From Dryomyza anilis (taxonomy: Eukaryota > Arthropoda > Insecta > Diptera > Dryomyzidae): a stretch of DNA of 64,000 nt. The notes below the pieces were generated by a model. It was not told the DNA's origin. It did no database searches and saw nothing but the letters and a program-made list of their open reading frames with translations. Each line of letters opens with the position of its first letter. Position 1 is the first letter of the stretch. Both the position numbers and the translations under genes were made by a program. Where the stretch lies: contig OX638130.1 in the NCBI GenBank assembly GCA_951804985.1, forward strand, positions 130,151,593 to 130,215,592, written 5' to 3'. Positions 1 to 11,205 of this stretch are shown one piece after another.

Positions 1-226
1 ACATTTCATATCAAACTCGATAATATCGGTTATATTGATCACAAGATATTCGCCATTATTTCTGACCACTTTTTTAAAAGCTCTGTAAAATGTTCATTGG
101 TCGATATCTCGTAAAACTATTCATAGAAAAAAAATGTAGCAAATATAATTGCTGAATTGTACCGACTAATTAATTTGTGAAAATTGTCCACTATCGATAC
201 GATATCGAAACGAATGGAATATTGGT
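1..226. repeat. GATATCG-rich MITE, fragment cut by the window edge
   Basis: This stretch carries several CGATAT/TCGATA words and ends in 'GATATCGAAACGAATGGAAT' (201-220), which matches the right end of the better preserved copy at 310-692. I read it as a partial copy of the same non-autonomous family, running off the left edge. A short ORF here is not supported as a gene: it is AT-rich and lies inside the repeat. Confidence 0.5.
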
Positions 227-309
227 ATCGGATTGATTTGTTTACACGTAACTTTTTATTTGAAATTGAAAATTGTCACTATAAATTTAAAATCTATAAT
301 GTTTTTATT

Positions 310-692
310 CCCAGTCTGCCATGTCTCGGAGACCTTCGATACCTCGAAGCTTTCTTCAATAACTTCGATAAAAAAGTTCGATCTCGTTGCGTTCTCAATT
401 CTAATTTTTAATAATGTTCGTACATTCATATTCTTTGACAACATTTAACAAATCGATATCGCAATATTTTTCACAGCAATCTCGAATTTTGATCAATTTT
501 TCCTTCGATATCATTCCTATTTCGAAAACTTTGTCATATCGAGAAAACTCCTACAGAACGTTTCGATATCTATCTACCATCTAGGTCCAATATGACGCCC
601 GATATCGTTACGAGAACGGATCCGATAACTTGTGATTTCTCCATCTACTCGCATTGATACCGTAACGATATCGATACGAATGGCATACTGGG
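310..692. mobile_element. GATATCG-rich MITE (best copy)
   Basis: The element begins CCCAGTCTGCCATGTCTCGG and ends ATGGCATACTGGG, giving an imperfect terminal inverted repeat CCCAGT(C/A)TGCCAT. The interior is dense in GATATCG and TCGATA words, for example near 523, 553, 601 and 667. Related copies or pieces lie at 1-226, 19226-19475, 28844-28884, 30483-30776, 31425-31490, 50237-51482 and 62800-63178. No coding capacity is visible, so it is a non-autonomous DNA element of unassigned superfamily. The family identity is seen directly from inter-copy similarity; calling it a MITE is inference from size and TIRs. Confidence 0.65.
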
Positions 693-1040
693 TTATATAG
701 CGGCCTATTCCAACAACCGTTCGGAATCTTCTTAAAATTACAATTTCATTAAATTTGATTTTTTATATTTTCAGAATTCGGAAAAATAAAAGTCGTATTC
801 AATACAATAAAGTTCTGTGGAACAAATTCGATTCGATTGTTGTGGTCGAATATTTAAATTTCGAATAAGAGTGAATTACTCAATAAATAGATAATTCTCA
901 TAAAACAAAATCAAATATATTCTAATAAAAACGGTTTTTAAAATATTTATTGTGTTCGCAGAACTAATTTGCAAACATTTGGGCCTATCTTTTATTTGCT
1001 GTCGTGCCTTTGAACTCATGCTCGGCATTATTTTTGGACT
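693..1040. other. AT-rich spacer
   Basis: No repeat shared with the rest of the window and no convincing ORF was recognised here. The sequence is AT-rich with homopolymer runs. Confidence 0.4.
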
Positions 1041-1830
1041 TTGCTTAGACTTCAAAGAGCTCTGCCTCTGCTGGAATCTTTTTTTTTCGTTGGTCTTTGT
1101 ATTTGTAAAAACTCCCACACTTGCAAAGTAATGCTGTTTATGGAATTTATGAATTTCTTGACATGCATGTGGGGCGCGTCTGTCTCTCCAATCGTCCGTC
1201 TGTCCGTATGTCTGTCTTTCGGTGGGTTGGCTTAAATCTTGTTGCTGTGTCTGCTACACTTGTTGTCTGTGCGTTCGGCGTTCGCTTAAATGAACAAATA
1301 ATAAAGTTAACTGCTCACCTGCGGCGAGAATGAAATATGCGAACAATGCGTTCGCCTCGCGAGCAAATCAAGGAGCCGAAATTAACAGCAGCACTAAAAA
1401 CAGCAGCGCTTTTTTGCTTTAAAATATTTCAGCATTTTTTTTTGTTTTCATATATCATATATCTGGAGTAACTTTTGGTCGTATTTTTACTTGGGCTCTA
1501 AGTGCGAAAAACGCGTTAATGCGTGTCATGAATATGGCTTTATTGTTGCTGTGTTTGATGTCATTATACACATCAACACGGTGTGTTAGTGTCTGTCTGT
1601 CTCTTTGTTTGTGTGTGTGTGTCGCATATTGAGACAGCTTCCGCTTATTGCGGCGTGAAAAAATGACGCCCTGCTCCTGCGCCGCACAGCGAAAACAATG
1701 AAAATGCAAATTACGTTTAATGAAATAACGTAACGTTACGTGAAGCACAACTCAACGCGACGCAACGTAACGTAACGCAGCGCAACATGTTCTGCGTAAA
1801 TTCAATAAAAAAAAAGAAACAAACATTTTT
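1041..1830. other. Unique, GC-richer island with GTCY and ACGTAACG clusters
   Basis: Base composition is clearly less AT-rich than the surroundings. It holds degenerate GTCY/GTCT tracts (about 1180-1222 and 1590-1610) and a cluster of ACGTAACG/ACGCAACG-like words at 1726-1785. Short ORFs on both strands have low-complexity, unrecognised products and overlap each other, so none is called as a gene. It could be non-coding host sequence; no function can be read directly. Confidence 0.4.
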
Positions 1831-2429
1831 TTGTTTGTTTTTTATGCCTTTATTATTAAATATGAGTTCGCTGATTGCCTGCTATTGTCAGCCAAACAAT
1901 CAGCGGCATTATTAGCATAATAATAATAATAATGACAGCAAACAATATCATTACAATAATAACTGCGGCAGCAAAAATAACAATAGATCAATAATAACCA
2001 TGTTTACAATGTGAATACCACGAAAAATTATGTTTTTTGACGTCGTGATGCACGCATCCAGCCATGATTTATTAATATTTCCAGACAGCTGTTACAAACC
2101 CGTTACAGTTACCAACGAGAATCAACAGTCTTTGGGCAATAAACCGACAGGATTTATGTTTCAATATTACGAGGCACTAAATAAGCACGCAACAAAAAAA
2201 ACAAACTTTTATAAGTAAATTGATATTTTACATACGCAAAAATATAGCAATTTGAAAATTCAAATATCTAAAATGGTATGTGTTAACTGAATCCTAATTT
2301 GAAAAGAGATACTCAAAATTATTAAATTCATGGTTGTGAAATCGATAAATTTAGCAAATTTGATTTATCAATACCTAATTGAAATAATTAAATCATTATT
2401 TATTTGGTAATATTAAACGTTGCGACACC
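1831..2429. other. AT-rich spacer with an AAT microsatellite
   Basis: It contains a short (AAT)n run at about 1915-1934 and otherwise AT-rich unique DNA. A 62-codon ORF at 2030-2218 has no recognisable domain and is not called. Confidence 0.35.
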
Positions 2430-2574
2430 AAAAATATACAAAAACTCAAACCAATATTTTTGGATAGGCATCGAAAAACAATGAATATGCTCATTCACAG
2501 AATTTCTAGATCACTTCGAGTTTTTTGTAATGGTCACCCATTCCCATATTCGTACCTTGAGTTATAATAATAAT
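2430..2574 (+). repeat. Unclassified interspersed repeat, partial copy (family of 59696-60135)
   Basis: The words 'TTTTGGATAGGCA', 'AACAATGAATAT' and 'CAGAATTTCT' line up in the same order with 59725-59790. The copy is then followed by AAT-rich SINE tail sequence and the solo LTR at 2577. Another partial copy in the opposite orientation is at 3345-3700. No TIR, tail or coding sequence tells me the class. Confidence 0.5.
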
Positions 2575-2576
2575 TG

Positions 2577-3080
2577 TGTAACGAAACTTCAGTCTACGGG
2601 AAACTGTTCTACAAGTTCGTATCTCTGGATTGTGTACAAAATAAAAACACGCTTATGTTTGGTTTAAATTATAGCAAATAACTTTATAAATTTACTTTAA
2701 TAAACAACTTTACCAATTATAAATTCTAACAACTGCTAAATGTCCACTATTTAACTTGACATTGTTCTTAAACGAGACGTACTCGACCACTTTACAATGA
2801 CTACTGAAGGGTTGTGCCTCAGATGCGGCGACCCTATATACTGCATGCATCAGTTCGACACGTCGATATGTTTCGAGAACCTTCTACTCGTTTCGTGAAT
2901 GACGCATGCTATTTCGCACTCATGTGTTTTAATTTGCTGATCTTCCATCTCTTTCTCGCACATTGCTGAATGATCTTCCGTCTCTTTCTAACACATTTCT
3001 TAGTGCGCTGAATTGTCTTGCGTCTCATTTATTATTGCTGAATGCTTGCACTATGGGTCAAATTACATCTTTTCGTAACA
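2577..3080 (-). mobile_element. Solo LTR, gypsy-like, reverse orientation
   Basis: Read on the minus strand this matches the well-bounded LTR at 23376-23893: it starts TGTTACGAAAAGA and ends near ...TTACA (plus strand TGTAACGAAAC...TTTTCGTAACA). It contains the same promoter-like TATATAG block (plus about 2834) and the same head of Pol II-like signals. The region 2937-3050 carries about three degenerate copies of a ~45-bp unit (CTGAATGATCTTCCGTCTCT type). Flanks are AATTG and ATAG, so a 4-bp target duplication is only approximate. No internal gag-pol is present. It sits in the AAT tail of the SINE at 3081-3343, so it inserted after that SINE. Confidence 0.7.
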
Positions 3081-3343
3081 ATAGTTTGGCGCTACAGTCC
3101 TATATATGACTGTAGGCCGAGCTCTCACCATTTTGAGCGTGTTATATTTGTACTCAAAGTGGTGGGACCTACAGTTTAATGTCGAAACCGAACGGCGGGT
3201 GAAAGCTTTTTCATAGGCAATGTTTTACCCTCGTAGGTTTGCCATTTACTGCCAAGAGGTAGCGCGGTATAGGAATTTGTTTCTATGAAAAGATGTTGTT
3301 AGCCCCAAGTCCAAGTTTAAACCTGGGACCTTTCAGTTCATGT
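3081..3343 (-). mobile_element. tRNA-derived SINE, 5'-truncated copy
   Basis: The body shares 'TAGTTTGGCGCTACA', 'GAACGGCGGGTGA', 'CATAGGCAATGTTTTAC' and 'GGTTTGCCATTTACTGCC' with the copies at 3958-4274 and 14537-14805. Reading on the minus strand, the box-B-like part (GGTTTAAACTTGG region, 3312-3332) is present but decayed, and the A-box end is missing. Its 3' tail on the plus-strand left side is split by the solo LTR at 2577-3080, with the AAT remnant left at 2563-2574. Confidence 0.7.
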
Positions 3344-3344
3344 T

Positions 3345-3700
3345 TCTTATTAAATTTTGATATATCCAACATTTTTGAAAATGTATTTACTTTTAATGAC
3401 TATAAAGAATTGTAAATTATTCTAAAATATGTTTTACGATTTTTTAAAAATAAAAAGTGTATACAAATTTGTGTTTTTAGTCGTATAATGACTTGTAATT
3501 CTGACTGTTATTAACCGATTTCAATAATTTCAAAAGATTTGCTAAGCTAAATGTGTTGGTTCTTCAAAAAGTTATACAGTTTGCAAATATCTTTAGGAGA
3601 CGCTGAGTTGTAATAACAAAAGTAACCAAGGTACGAAAATGGGAAATTTGCATTAGAAAGTGGAAATAAAAAAACAACAATTCAAAGTGATATTGAAATT
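3345..3700 (-). repeat. Unclassified interspersed repeat, inverted partial copy
   Basis: The reverse complement matches 59790-60130 in order: 'AACTCAGC', 'AACCAACACAT', 'CATTATACGAC', 'AAAAATCGTAAAA', 'TTAAAAGTAAAT' and 'TATCAAAATTTAATA'. Similarity is patchy, which suggests an old copy. No coding sequence was seen. Confidence 0.5.
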
Positions 3701-3945
3701 CTATAAGTGAGGTTATGCATTTTTTCAATGCTTATGCAAACAAATAGGTGGGACATTTTGTGTAAGATTTTTTTTTGGCAATTTGCACAGATTTTTTTTC
3801 ACAAATTTTATTCAGAAAAAAATGTATTAAATGATGTAAATGTCACACAAACAGTACAATGTAGTTCAGTGAAAAGTAGGTTTTGCAGCAAAAATGTTAT
3901 GTTACAAATTACTTACATGAGTTTCCAGATTTTTAAAATACATGG
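3701..3945. other. AT-rich spacer
   Basis: Unique AT-rich sequence. The short ORF here is not supported by composition or any motif. Confidence 0.35.
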
Positions 3946-4286
3946 CACCTAACCATAATAATAATAGTTTGGCGCTACAATCCTGTATAGAACTTCGATC
4001 GAGCTCCCTCACCATTTGAGCTGTGCGTGTTATATTTGTACTCAGTTTATTACCGAATCCGAACGGCGGGTGAGAGCTTTTCATAGGCAATGTTTTACTC
4101 TCGAAGGTTTGCCATTTACTGCCGAGAGGTAGCGTCGCATAGAAAAATGTGTTCTATGAAAAAGATGTTGGCAGTCGCTGGGGATCGAACCGCGGACCTT
4201 TCGGCTCGTAGTCGAACGCACCACCGACTTTTCGCTCGTAGTCCAACGCAGTAACCAGACGAGCTACACCTCGACACCTAACCATA
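3946..4286 (-). mobile_element. tRNA-derived SINE with perfect 12-bp target duplication
   Basis: The direct repeat CACCTAACCATA occurs at 3946-3957 and 4275-4286 and bounds a 317-bp element (3958-4274). On the minus strand the element starts with a tRNA-like head: GTGTAGCTCGTCTGGTTA (A-box type), then GGTTCGATCCC (B-box type, plus 4183-4193). A conserved body follows and the element ends in an ATT tail. The head carries an internal duplication: the 'GCTCGTAGTC(C/G)AACGCA' block occurs twice (4204-4220 and 4236-4252), lengthening the region between A and B boxes. Transcription by Pol III is what such heads do in known SINEs; the present copy need not be active. Confidence 0.85.
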
Positions 4287-4602
4287 GGTAATATAAAATC
4301 AACTTTAAATTTAAAATCAGCTTTTTTACAATTTGCCAAAAAAGGCGAATTTATTTCTAAAGTCGACTTTCAATTGTCTATCATTATGTGACAATTCTTT
4401 ATTTGTTATGAAATGAATACCAAAATAGTTTAAAAAAATGTCGTAATTCTTAAACAAATTTTAAAAGTGTTATTTGAAACTTTATTTTTATTTTAATCTT
4501 ATGTGTTACTAAATTTCGGGTTTCGGGTTCGGGTGACTTAAATATATTTTTTTAATATTAAAAAAAATTATATCTGCGATCTTAGAATGATTATGAAAAT
4601 CA
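4287..4602. other. AT-rich spacer
   Basis: No repeat or gene was recognised. Confidence 0.35.
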
Positions 4603-4890
4603 TACACAACGAAAAATCCTCTTTTAGTATGAGGTTGGATATATAAAAAGTTGTACCAACTAACTTCATTCGGTTAAATCGAATGGTTTACCAACTGCCA
4701 TATTAGCCCATACACTTAAAATATTAGTTTATACACACTCCTAATGGTTCTAAATCTGTACTAAATTATTCTAAAACAGTTTGAAATTGGTTGCAGTACA
4801 AACTACAACTCTTTTCATTTTGACAATAACAACCGACTAAGTGGTTGGGAGAACCGAATAAGTACGTTAGGCAAAGTATATATTCTGTAT
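4603..4890 (-). mobile_element. MITE, TACACAC-ended family, copy 1
   Basis: This is the reverse complement of the copy at 28885-29189. Shared blocks include 'AAAAATCCTCTTTT', 'TTCATTCGG', 'CAGTTTGAAATTGGTT' and 'AACAACCGACTAAG'. Ends are TACACAACGAAAAATCC on the left and about TATTCTGTAT on the right, consistent with a decayed TACAC(A/C)CAGAA terminal repeat. There is no coding capacity. Confidence 0.65.
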
Positions 4891-6105
4891 AATTTATGCA
4901 AAAAATAATAGATACACTTTAAAATTTATATGTTTTGAGTTTGACTGGTCATAACTTTGGTCAGATCCACCTGAGTTTCATTCGGTTTATTGCAAAATAT
5001 TATTTGAAATATTATTAATAAAAAACAAAAGGTCGATAACTCAAATGTATAAAAAGTTTAAGTCCAAAAAAGTTACAAAGCACAGTTTGAAAATTGGTGA
5101 AATGTACGGTTCATGTCTGGGATGAAAAGCAAAAACAGCCTGGTTGATAAAGTAAAAAATCGGAGGCCGCTTATTTTGAAATAGCTGCTGTATTCAAAAA
5201 TAGCATGGTTGATAAACTACATCATACAAATTCAATTTACCACTTTCTTCAAAAATCGTGTATTTTCCTTTCATATAGAACATTTTTGAGATGTTGTTTA
5301 TTTTTGGTCACTTAATTTAAGACGCTACTGTATTTTCTGAGTTGCTTTAATGTTGCCATTACTGTTCTCATGTCTTTCTTATTGCTTTGAGTTCTTTTAA
5401 ACATTGAAGTAAACCAAAATATGCACTCTCATCTCCTTTTGTTCTTCCACCACTCACACTGCAGTTGCATGCAAATACTACTCTCTTTAGCCTCTCTCAT
5501 TTTTTTATGTTTTGCGAATAATGAAAACCGTGGAGGTAAAGAGAAATTGGAGTGAATAAACAATTTTGCGATCAGTTCAATTACGCATAGCGTCCTATTA
5601 AAGTCATTTGTCTAAAAGTAATTTGTCATTAATTATTCTATTGATTTGTATTAATAAAAGTGTGTGTTAACCAATATAATAATGTAGAGCCAGTATTATG
5701 AATAGTGTTGTGTTTTTCTTTAATTGTTAACTAAAAAATAAAGTGATAAAAAATTAAAAAGTGTAGAAATGCAAAAAAAAAAAAGAATGTCATGAAAAAA
5801 ATACGAGGTACCGTAAAATGGTCTCAATCAATGTTTTTATTGCGTTCTAATTAAAATTCTGATTTTCTTTATATCTCGCATTTAATGAAATGTATTTGAT
5901 GTACATAACTTATAAACCCAACAAAAATGAAAGTAAGTCAAAATATATAAATTTAGAACAATGGAATAACGATATCGATATCGCTATACGGTATATTTAT
6001 AAGCTTTTTTTAATATCTTGAACAAAGTATTTTTTGACTCATAGAAGGACTATAAATTAGAATAATAATTTTAATAAGTAATGTAAAATCGAATTATATA
6101 TAAAA
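4891..6105. other. AT-rich unique spacer
   Basis: I see no family shared with other parts of the window and no supported ORF. It contains homopolymer A runs (about 5771-5784) and a CGATATCGATATCGC word near 5970. Confidence 0.35.
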
Positions 6106-6772
6106 ACTAGCAGGACCCGTGAACAGCGTTGCCCGTGCTTTTGTAAATGCAAAAAATATATCTTTTTCACGCCCCTTCTCCCACGCTCACGCCTTTTGCT
6201 CAATCCCGCTCAGATTAACGTGAAGATAACAATGTTAAATATACTCCTTTTTTTAATTTTTTAACTCTGCTCTTAATAGGTCAGAAGTTATAGCAATTTT
6301 AATGTTTTGGTTATATGGGAGGTGCCACTCCCCGGTGTCCAATCCCGCCCACATTCTACGTGACAATTGGAGTTTTACACATGAACATTTGATTCGATTT
6401 TTATAACTCTACTCTTAGTATGTTAGGAGTTATTGAAGTTTTAATGTTTTGGTTATATGGTAGATGCTACGCCCCTTATTTCAATACCTTCCACATTTTA
6501 GAGGACGATAAACAATCACAATATACATCTCTGGGACAAATTTCATGACTGTGGCTATCTTAAGTACAAAGATATTTGCAGTTAAAAGTTCAGGTTTGCC
6601 ACGCCCATTTGTGTACCTTAGGTGGCGAATTTCGCCTTAGTGCGCGTCTACGTCGGAAGATGAAAACCCTGTCCAAATTTCATGTTCCTAGGTCTTAGGA
6701 TTGGTTTGGGCGTTGATCGATCAGTCAGTAAGTCAGTCAGCCAATCAGGACTTGTTCTTTTATATATATTGA
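6106..6772 (+). mobile_element. ACTAGC(A/T)GGACCCGTG-ended element, copy A
   Basis: It begins ACTAGCAGGACCCGTGAACA and ends in TTTTATATATATTGATT, matching the two ends of the copy at 38303-39298. A CAGT/GTCA tract (6720-6747) precedes the AT-rich end, as in the other copy where (GACA)n occupies that place. Unlike copies at 24890, 31645 and 38303 it has no 15-bp arrays. No ORF is visible. The class is uncertain: ends of this general form recur in insect genomes, but I cannot name the family. Confidence 0.55.
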
Positions 6773-8150
6773 TTCTTTGAAAGTAAAATTTTTCTGTATG
6801 TTTTTAAAACATTTTATGCCGTGTTTAAATTCTACCCAGGTTAGCCGGTTGGACTGTAGTTAACCGGTCACCTCATCAAATGGAAAAATTGACCGAATCA
6901 TTTAAATAATGTTTAAAATTGTGGTTTCCTTTCTATTTCAAAGGTCATGCATGCATTTTATATTGATATATTTTTCTTTAAAAATCGAGTAATGTAGTTA
7001 ACGAGAATCGGCAGTTTACCGGCCATCCTGACTGCACCCGCTTATTCATGTAAAAGGGCGTAGTATATCAATTTTTAATTTTGTATATATACATTTTTAA
7101 AAAATTGGATTTTCTAATTTATATTTTTCTTGTTGTTAGGAATTGATAAATGTTTTTCTGGTAGATATATGGAAAATTAATACCATACATTTTGTATAAT
7201 AAAACTTTTTGATGTACTATAAAAACCCCCACAAAGACATCTCACAAATACGACTTATTTAAATTGCGTTATTATGACGTTATTATAATTAGTTCAGTAT
7301 CAATATTTTTACAAACAATTTATATTCTTAACGTTATTTAATTTAATGACAACGATAACTAAAGTGCAAAAATTATTTATCTCAAAATTATAATTTTTCT
7401 TGTTTTCCGATTTTAATAAAATGACAGAACTGTTGCTGTCAATATTTAATCGCGTGTTGCTTTTACGCAGTAATCAGAGGTTATTAACTCTCCGTGAAAT
7501 GGCAGCCAGGCTTATGTTGACAACGCGTTAAACGCATGTTCAACGTAATTGAACAATAACAACACCAACAAAATAATAATGTTAATAAAAATAATTTTAA
7601 TATGATGTGTCCTGATAAGCGCTTCAAAATGTTTACTATGGCATTTTGTTTTGTTCGTTAGTATTTTTTGTTTTTGTATTTTGCTTTTATAAACTCCTGA
7701 CAATATAAAAAGTTTACGACTTGCACTAAAATTGCTGCGCAGAGTTCATCTAAAAGTTTTTATACAGCATTCCTTCCACTTTTACAATATGCAAATGCTG
7801 GGGAAATTTTATGAGTAGATAGTACTTAATTTCGAAACTCGGAAATACACATGAGCTTCTTCTGCTCTGTTGGGTCCTTTCAAGTTCAAATTAATGCTGT
7901 TAAATATAAATTGCATTAATGATTTTAAAATATTTTTGACTTTTATGGCCATTATTAAATATATAATTGCTATAGTCAGTAAAGTAAATTTTTGCCTTAG
8001 GAGTTCACATAACTAACAGGAATTATAGTTCCACATGAAATCGTTAATTAATCTCATTGTCTCGTATAAATCAATTACAGTACTCGACAAAAGTATTTTT
8101 CTATGTATTTCTCATATATGATTTCATTATAATTTGATTTTGATGCCATT
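6773..8150. other. AT-rich unique spacer
   Basis: No internal repeat family and no supported coding region. A 63-codon ORF on the minus strand (7512-7703) is low-complexity and not called. Confidence 0.35.
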
Positions 8151-8986
8151 TTTATACCCTACACCTATGAGGTACAGGGTATATTAACTTTGTGCATATA
8201 TTGTAACGCCCCTTAGGAGGCGTGTCCGGTATGGAAAAGTATATATATTCTTGATCAGCATCACTACCCGAGTCCGTTTAGCCATGTCCGTCTGTCTGTC
8301 TGTCTGTCTTGCTGTCTTGCTGTCCGAATACAGAATAACTTGAGAAATACTGATCAGAATGCGATGAAATTTCGTCTCAATATATTTTAGCCAAACGTAG
8401 GAATTGAGTTTGAAAATGAGCCAAATCGGTCAACGGACACGCCCACCTCCCATACAAGTCACTTTTACATAACTCTTTCGGAACTAATAACTGGAAAAGT
8501 ATTCAAGGTACAGTTATAAAATTTAAAAGGTATTGTTAGAATTCACCTATAAATATGTGGTCCAAAATTGGGCGTGATCCACCCACTTTTTTTTTTTTCA
8601 TTATTTCCCGGGTTTTCATAGTGGAAATTTGATCCGTAAATTATTAAAATCAAATCTATGAAATATTAGCCTTTCAAATTTTAAATATAGGCGTGGTCCG
8701 CGCAATTATATTTTTCAATTTTTTTTTTAGTTGTTTATACTTTTATATACATTTTTTAATTTATGGGGATATAAGACGTAAATTTTCAGATATATGAATA
8801 ATATTCTGAGGGTGGGGAGGTTCAGCATAATTAAAAACTTTAAAATTAAGGTATGCAATTAAATATCCCACATTAGTATCCCCACCAAAGGTGTAGGGTA
8901 TTCCATAGTCGGGCCCGACCGACTATAAAAATCTGCCCCATGTGACCGAACTTACCCATGTGACCTAACTTTCCCAACTCGTTTTA
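8151..8986 (-). mobile_element. DINE-1/mini-me-like element, inverted copy
   Basis: Reverse complemented, this starts AGTTGGGAAAGTTAGGTCAC and has the palindromic TATAGTCGGTC...CCGACTAT block and TACCCTACACC. It then carries the (GACA/GACG)n tract (plus 8286-8326), the 'TGATGCTGATCAAGAATATA' core (plus about 8248-8267) and an end in AGGGTATAAAAA. The core and (GTCY)n tract are the hallmarks described for mini-me/DINE-1/INE-1 elements of Diptera, which are regarded as Helentron-associated non-autonomous elements. Other copies here: 25445-26098, 57921-58610 and 61947-62450. No ORF is present. Confidence 0.75.
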
Positions 8987-9010
8987 AACAAAATTTGTTT
9001 TGAAAATTTG

Positions 9011-9470
9011 CGAACATTGTTGTTTTTGTCGAATTTTTGTTTTTGAAAAATTATGATTTCCATTGCATTGTTTTTTTAACAAAATTTGTTTTTCGATTTT
9101 TTTCGAAAACATTTTTTTTTTTTTTGAAAATGTTGATTTGGATCATTGCGCTGTTTTTTTCAACATTATTGGTTTTGTTGAATACATTTATTTTTTATGG
9201 AATATGTTGTTTTCGAACATTGCGTTGTTTTATCCTAAAATAAAATATTTAAAAATTTTCATTTTCGAATATTTTGTCAACATTTTGTTTTTGTCGAATA
9301 AATTTTGAATTTATGGAATATGTTGTTTTCGAACATTGCGTTGTTTTTATCAACAAAAAATTTTAATTTTCTTTTTCGAAAATTTTCGAACATTTTATCA
9401 AAAAAAAATGTTATGGAATATGTTGTTTTCGAACATTGCGTAGTTTTTATCGCAAAAAATATGTATACCC
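9011..9470 (+). repeat. Minisatellite, about 100-116-bp period
   Basis: The block TATGGAATATGTTGTTTTCG followed by AACATTGCGT begins at 9196, 9312 and 9412, giving spacings of 116 and 100 bp. More degenerate units (GCGAACATTGTTGTTTTTG type) extend left to about 9011. Several overlapping ORFs across it come from the repeated unit and are not genes. Confidence 0.75.
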
Positions 9471-11173
9471 AAATTTTTAATCAAAAATTACCATCTTCCA
9501 AATCAAACTTTATAAGACTTTATAAGTATGATTTATGGAACGTCCAGAGGAAAAATTATGTTGAATAGTATTATTAAATATGCCTATAAATATTTCGACT
9601 ATGTTTCGCATTATTCCATAGAATTAATATAATGCTATCTAGGGCAATTTCAAGTGTTTTCAATACTATTCTAACAACCTACCGCCCATAATTACATCAA
9701 GAAGTTGCTACTGGTTTTGTGCATTCCAAGAGCTGTGTTGTAATGAGATGTGGCAATCAACTGAAACAACAAGTTGCACAAATCCATTTGAATTTAATTT
9801 AATTTATTGAAATTATTAGCCGTAGAGAAAATTTGGAAGTTGGTTAAAGTTCTGCATAGTGCATACATAAAATATGAGTAACGAAATGAACGAACGAAAG
9901 AATGAACTTCTGAGTAATAATAACAAAAAAAAAGTACGAAACCTTTGGAAAAGTTTTCTATTATATCAAAAAAACGAAATATTATAGCAGCCCAACCAAC
10001 CAACCAACACCTGTAGCTTATACTGAGGAGCCAGACAAAAAGTTGACAAACAGCATGAAAGCAACACCCAGGACGAACCGCCATGGGACAATCAAGTCAC
10101 CTTAACATAACGGTTTCTTTTTTTGTTGGTGTTTGTACCCGGCTTCACCAACTACACTTGGCCATTTGTCATTGTTTACTATGACAGCATTAATTTGATA
10201 CCTTTTTGGGATACCTTTTTGGCTCATCCTGCAAAGACGTTTATTAAAGTGTGTGTCGCTTTGTTGTAGTTGTTTTTGGCTACCAACTGGGTTGTATTAA
10301 ATAAAAAAAGGCGTTTAAGCTGTTTTTGGAGCGTCAGAAATTTACACTGTTCAAGGGTCACGCCAGATAAAAAGCATTCATTCGACGAAGCCCATTATTC
10401 TCTTTTGGCATCATGTTTTTTATGTTGTTTTTTCAGGAGGTATTATTTTGATATATAGCTGAATAAGCGGTTTAAATAACCCAGAGTAACAAGCCTTGTT
10501 TGCTAGAGTGTATCATTTAAGTTTTGGAAAACGGGCCCGTGGGGTTGATGCGTCAGATTCTTTTCAAGTAGCAGCCAAATATGGCTAGATTTGTGCTTAA
10601 TATATTCAAGTTTAAATGTGTGAGAGCGAGATGAAAGCACATGACATTGATTAATTATGAATCATAGTGCTGAATCTGTGGGTTAACCCCAAGGACATTT
10701 TGTTTTTTCTTGTTAAATCAGTCAAAGTGAAGTTTAGCTGTATTTAATCAAAGTAAAATAAAAGGCTCAAAAAATAAAACCATTAACTGAGTTTGAGCAT
10801 TAGCAAATGAAATTATACAAGTGTCCTGTGCGAACTAAATGCATGTCCTTCTGCACCTAATAACATGTTAAAGTCCTAATATGTGTTTTGCATTCGAGGA
10901 AAGCCTCTCGACTGATTTGCATTTAATTAATTAATTCGTCAGATGTGTTTGTGACTCAGTGAATATGTGAGTGATGTACAAATAACATAACTACTTAGAT
11001 ATTTCATCATAAATTACAATTGATGATTGATGTCAAATTAACAACAACAACAATGGAAGACCATGGCACTCTTTGGCACACCACAAGTATTAAATACAAG
11101 CATAATGAATGCCAGCAGTTCTGATTGATGTTGACACTGACTTGTCAGCCAGCCAGTCAGCAGCCAGACAGTT

Positions 11174-11205
<32 letters not shown>

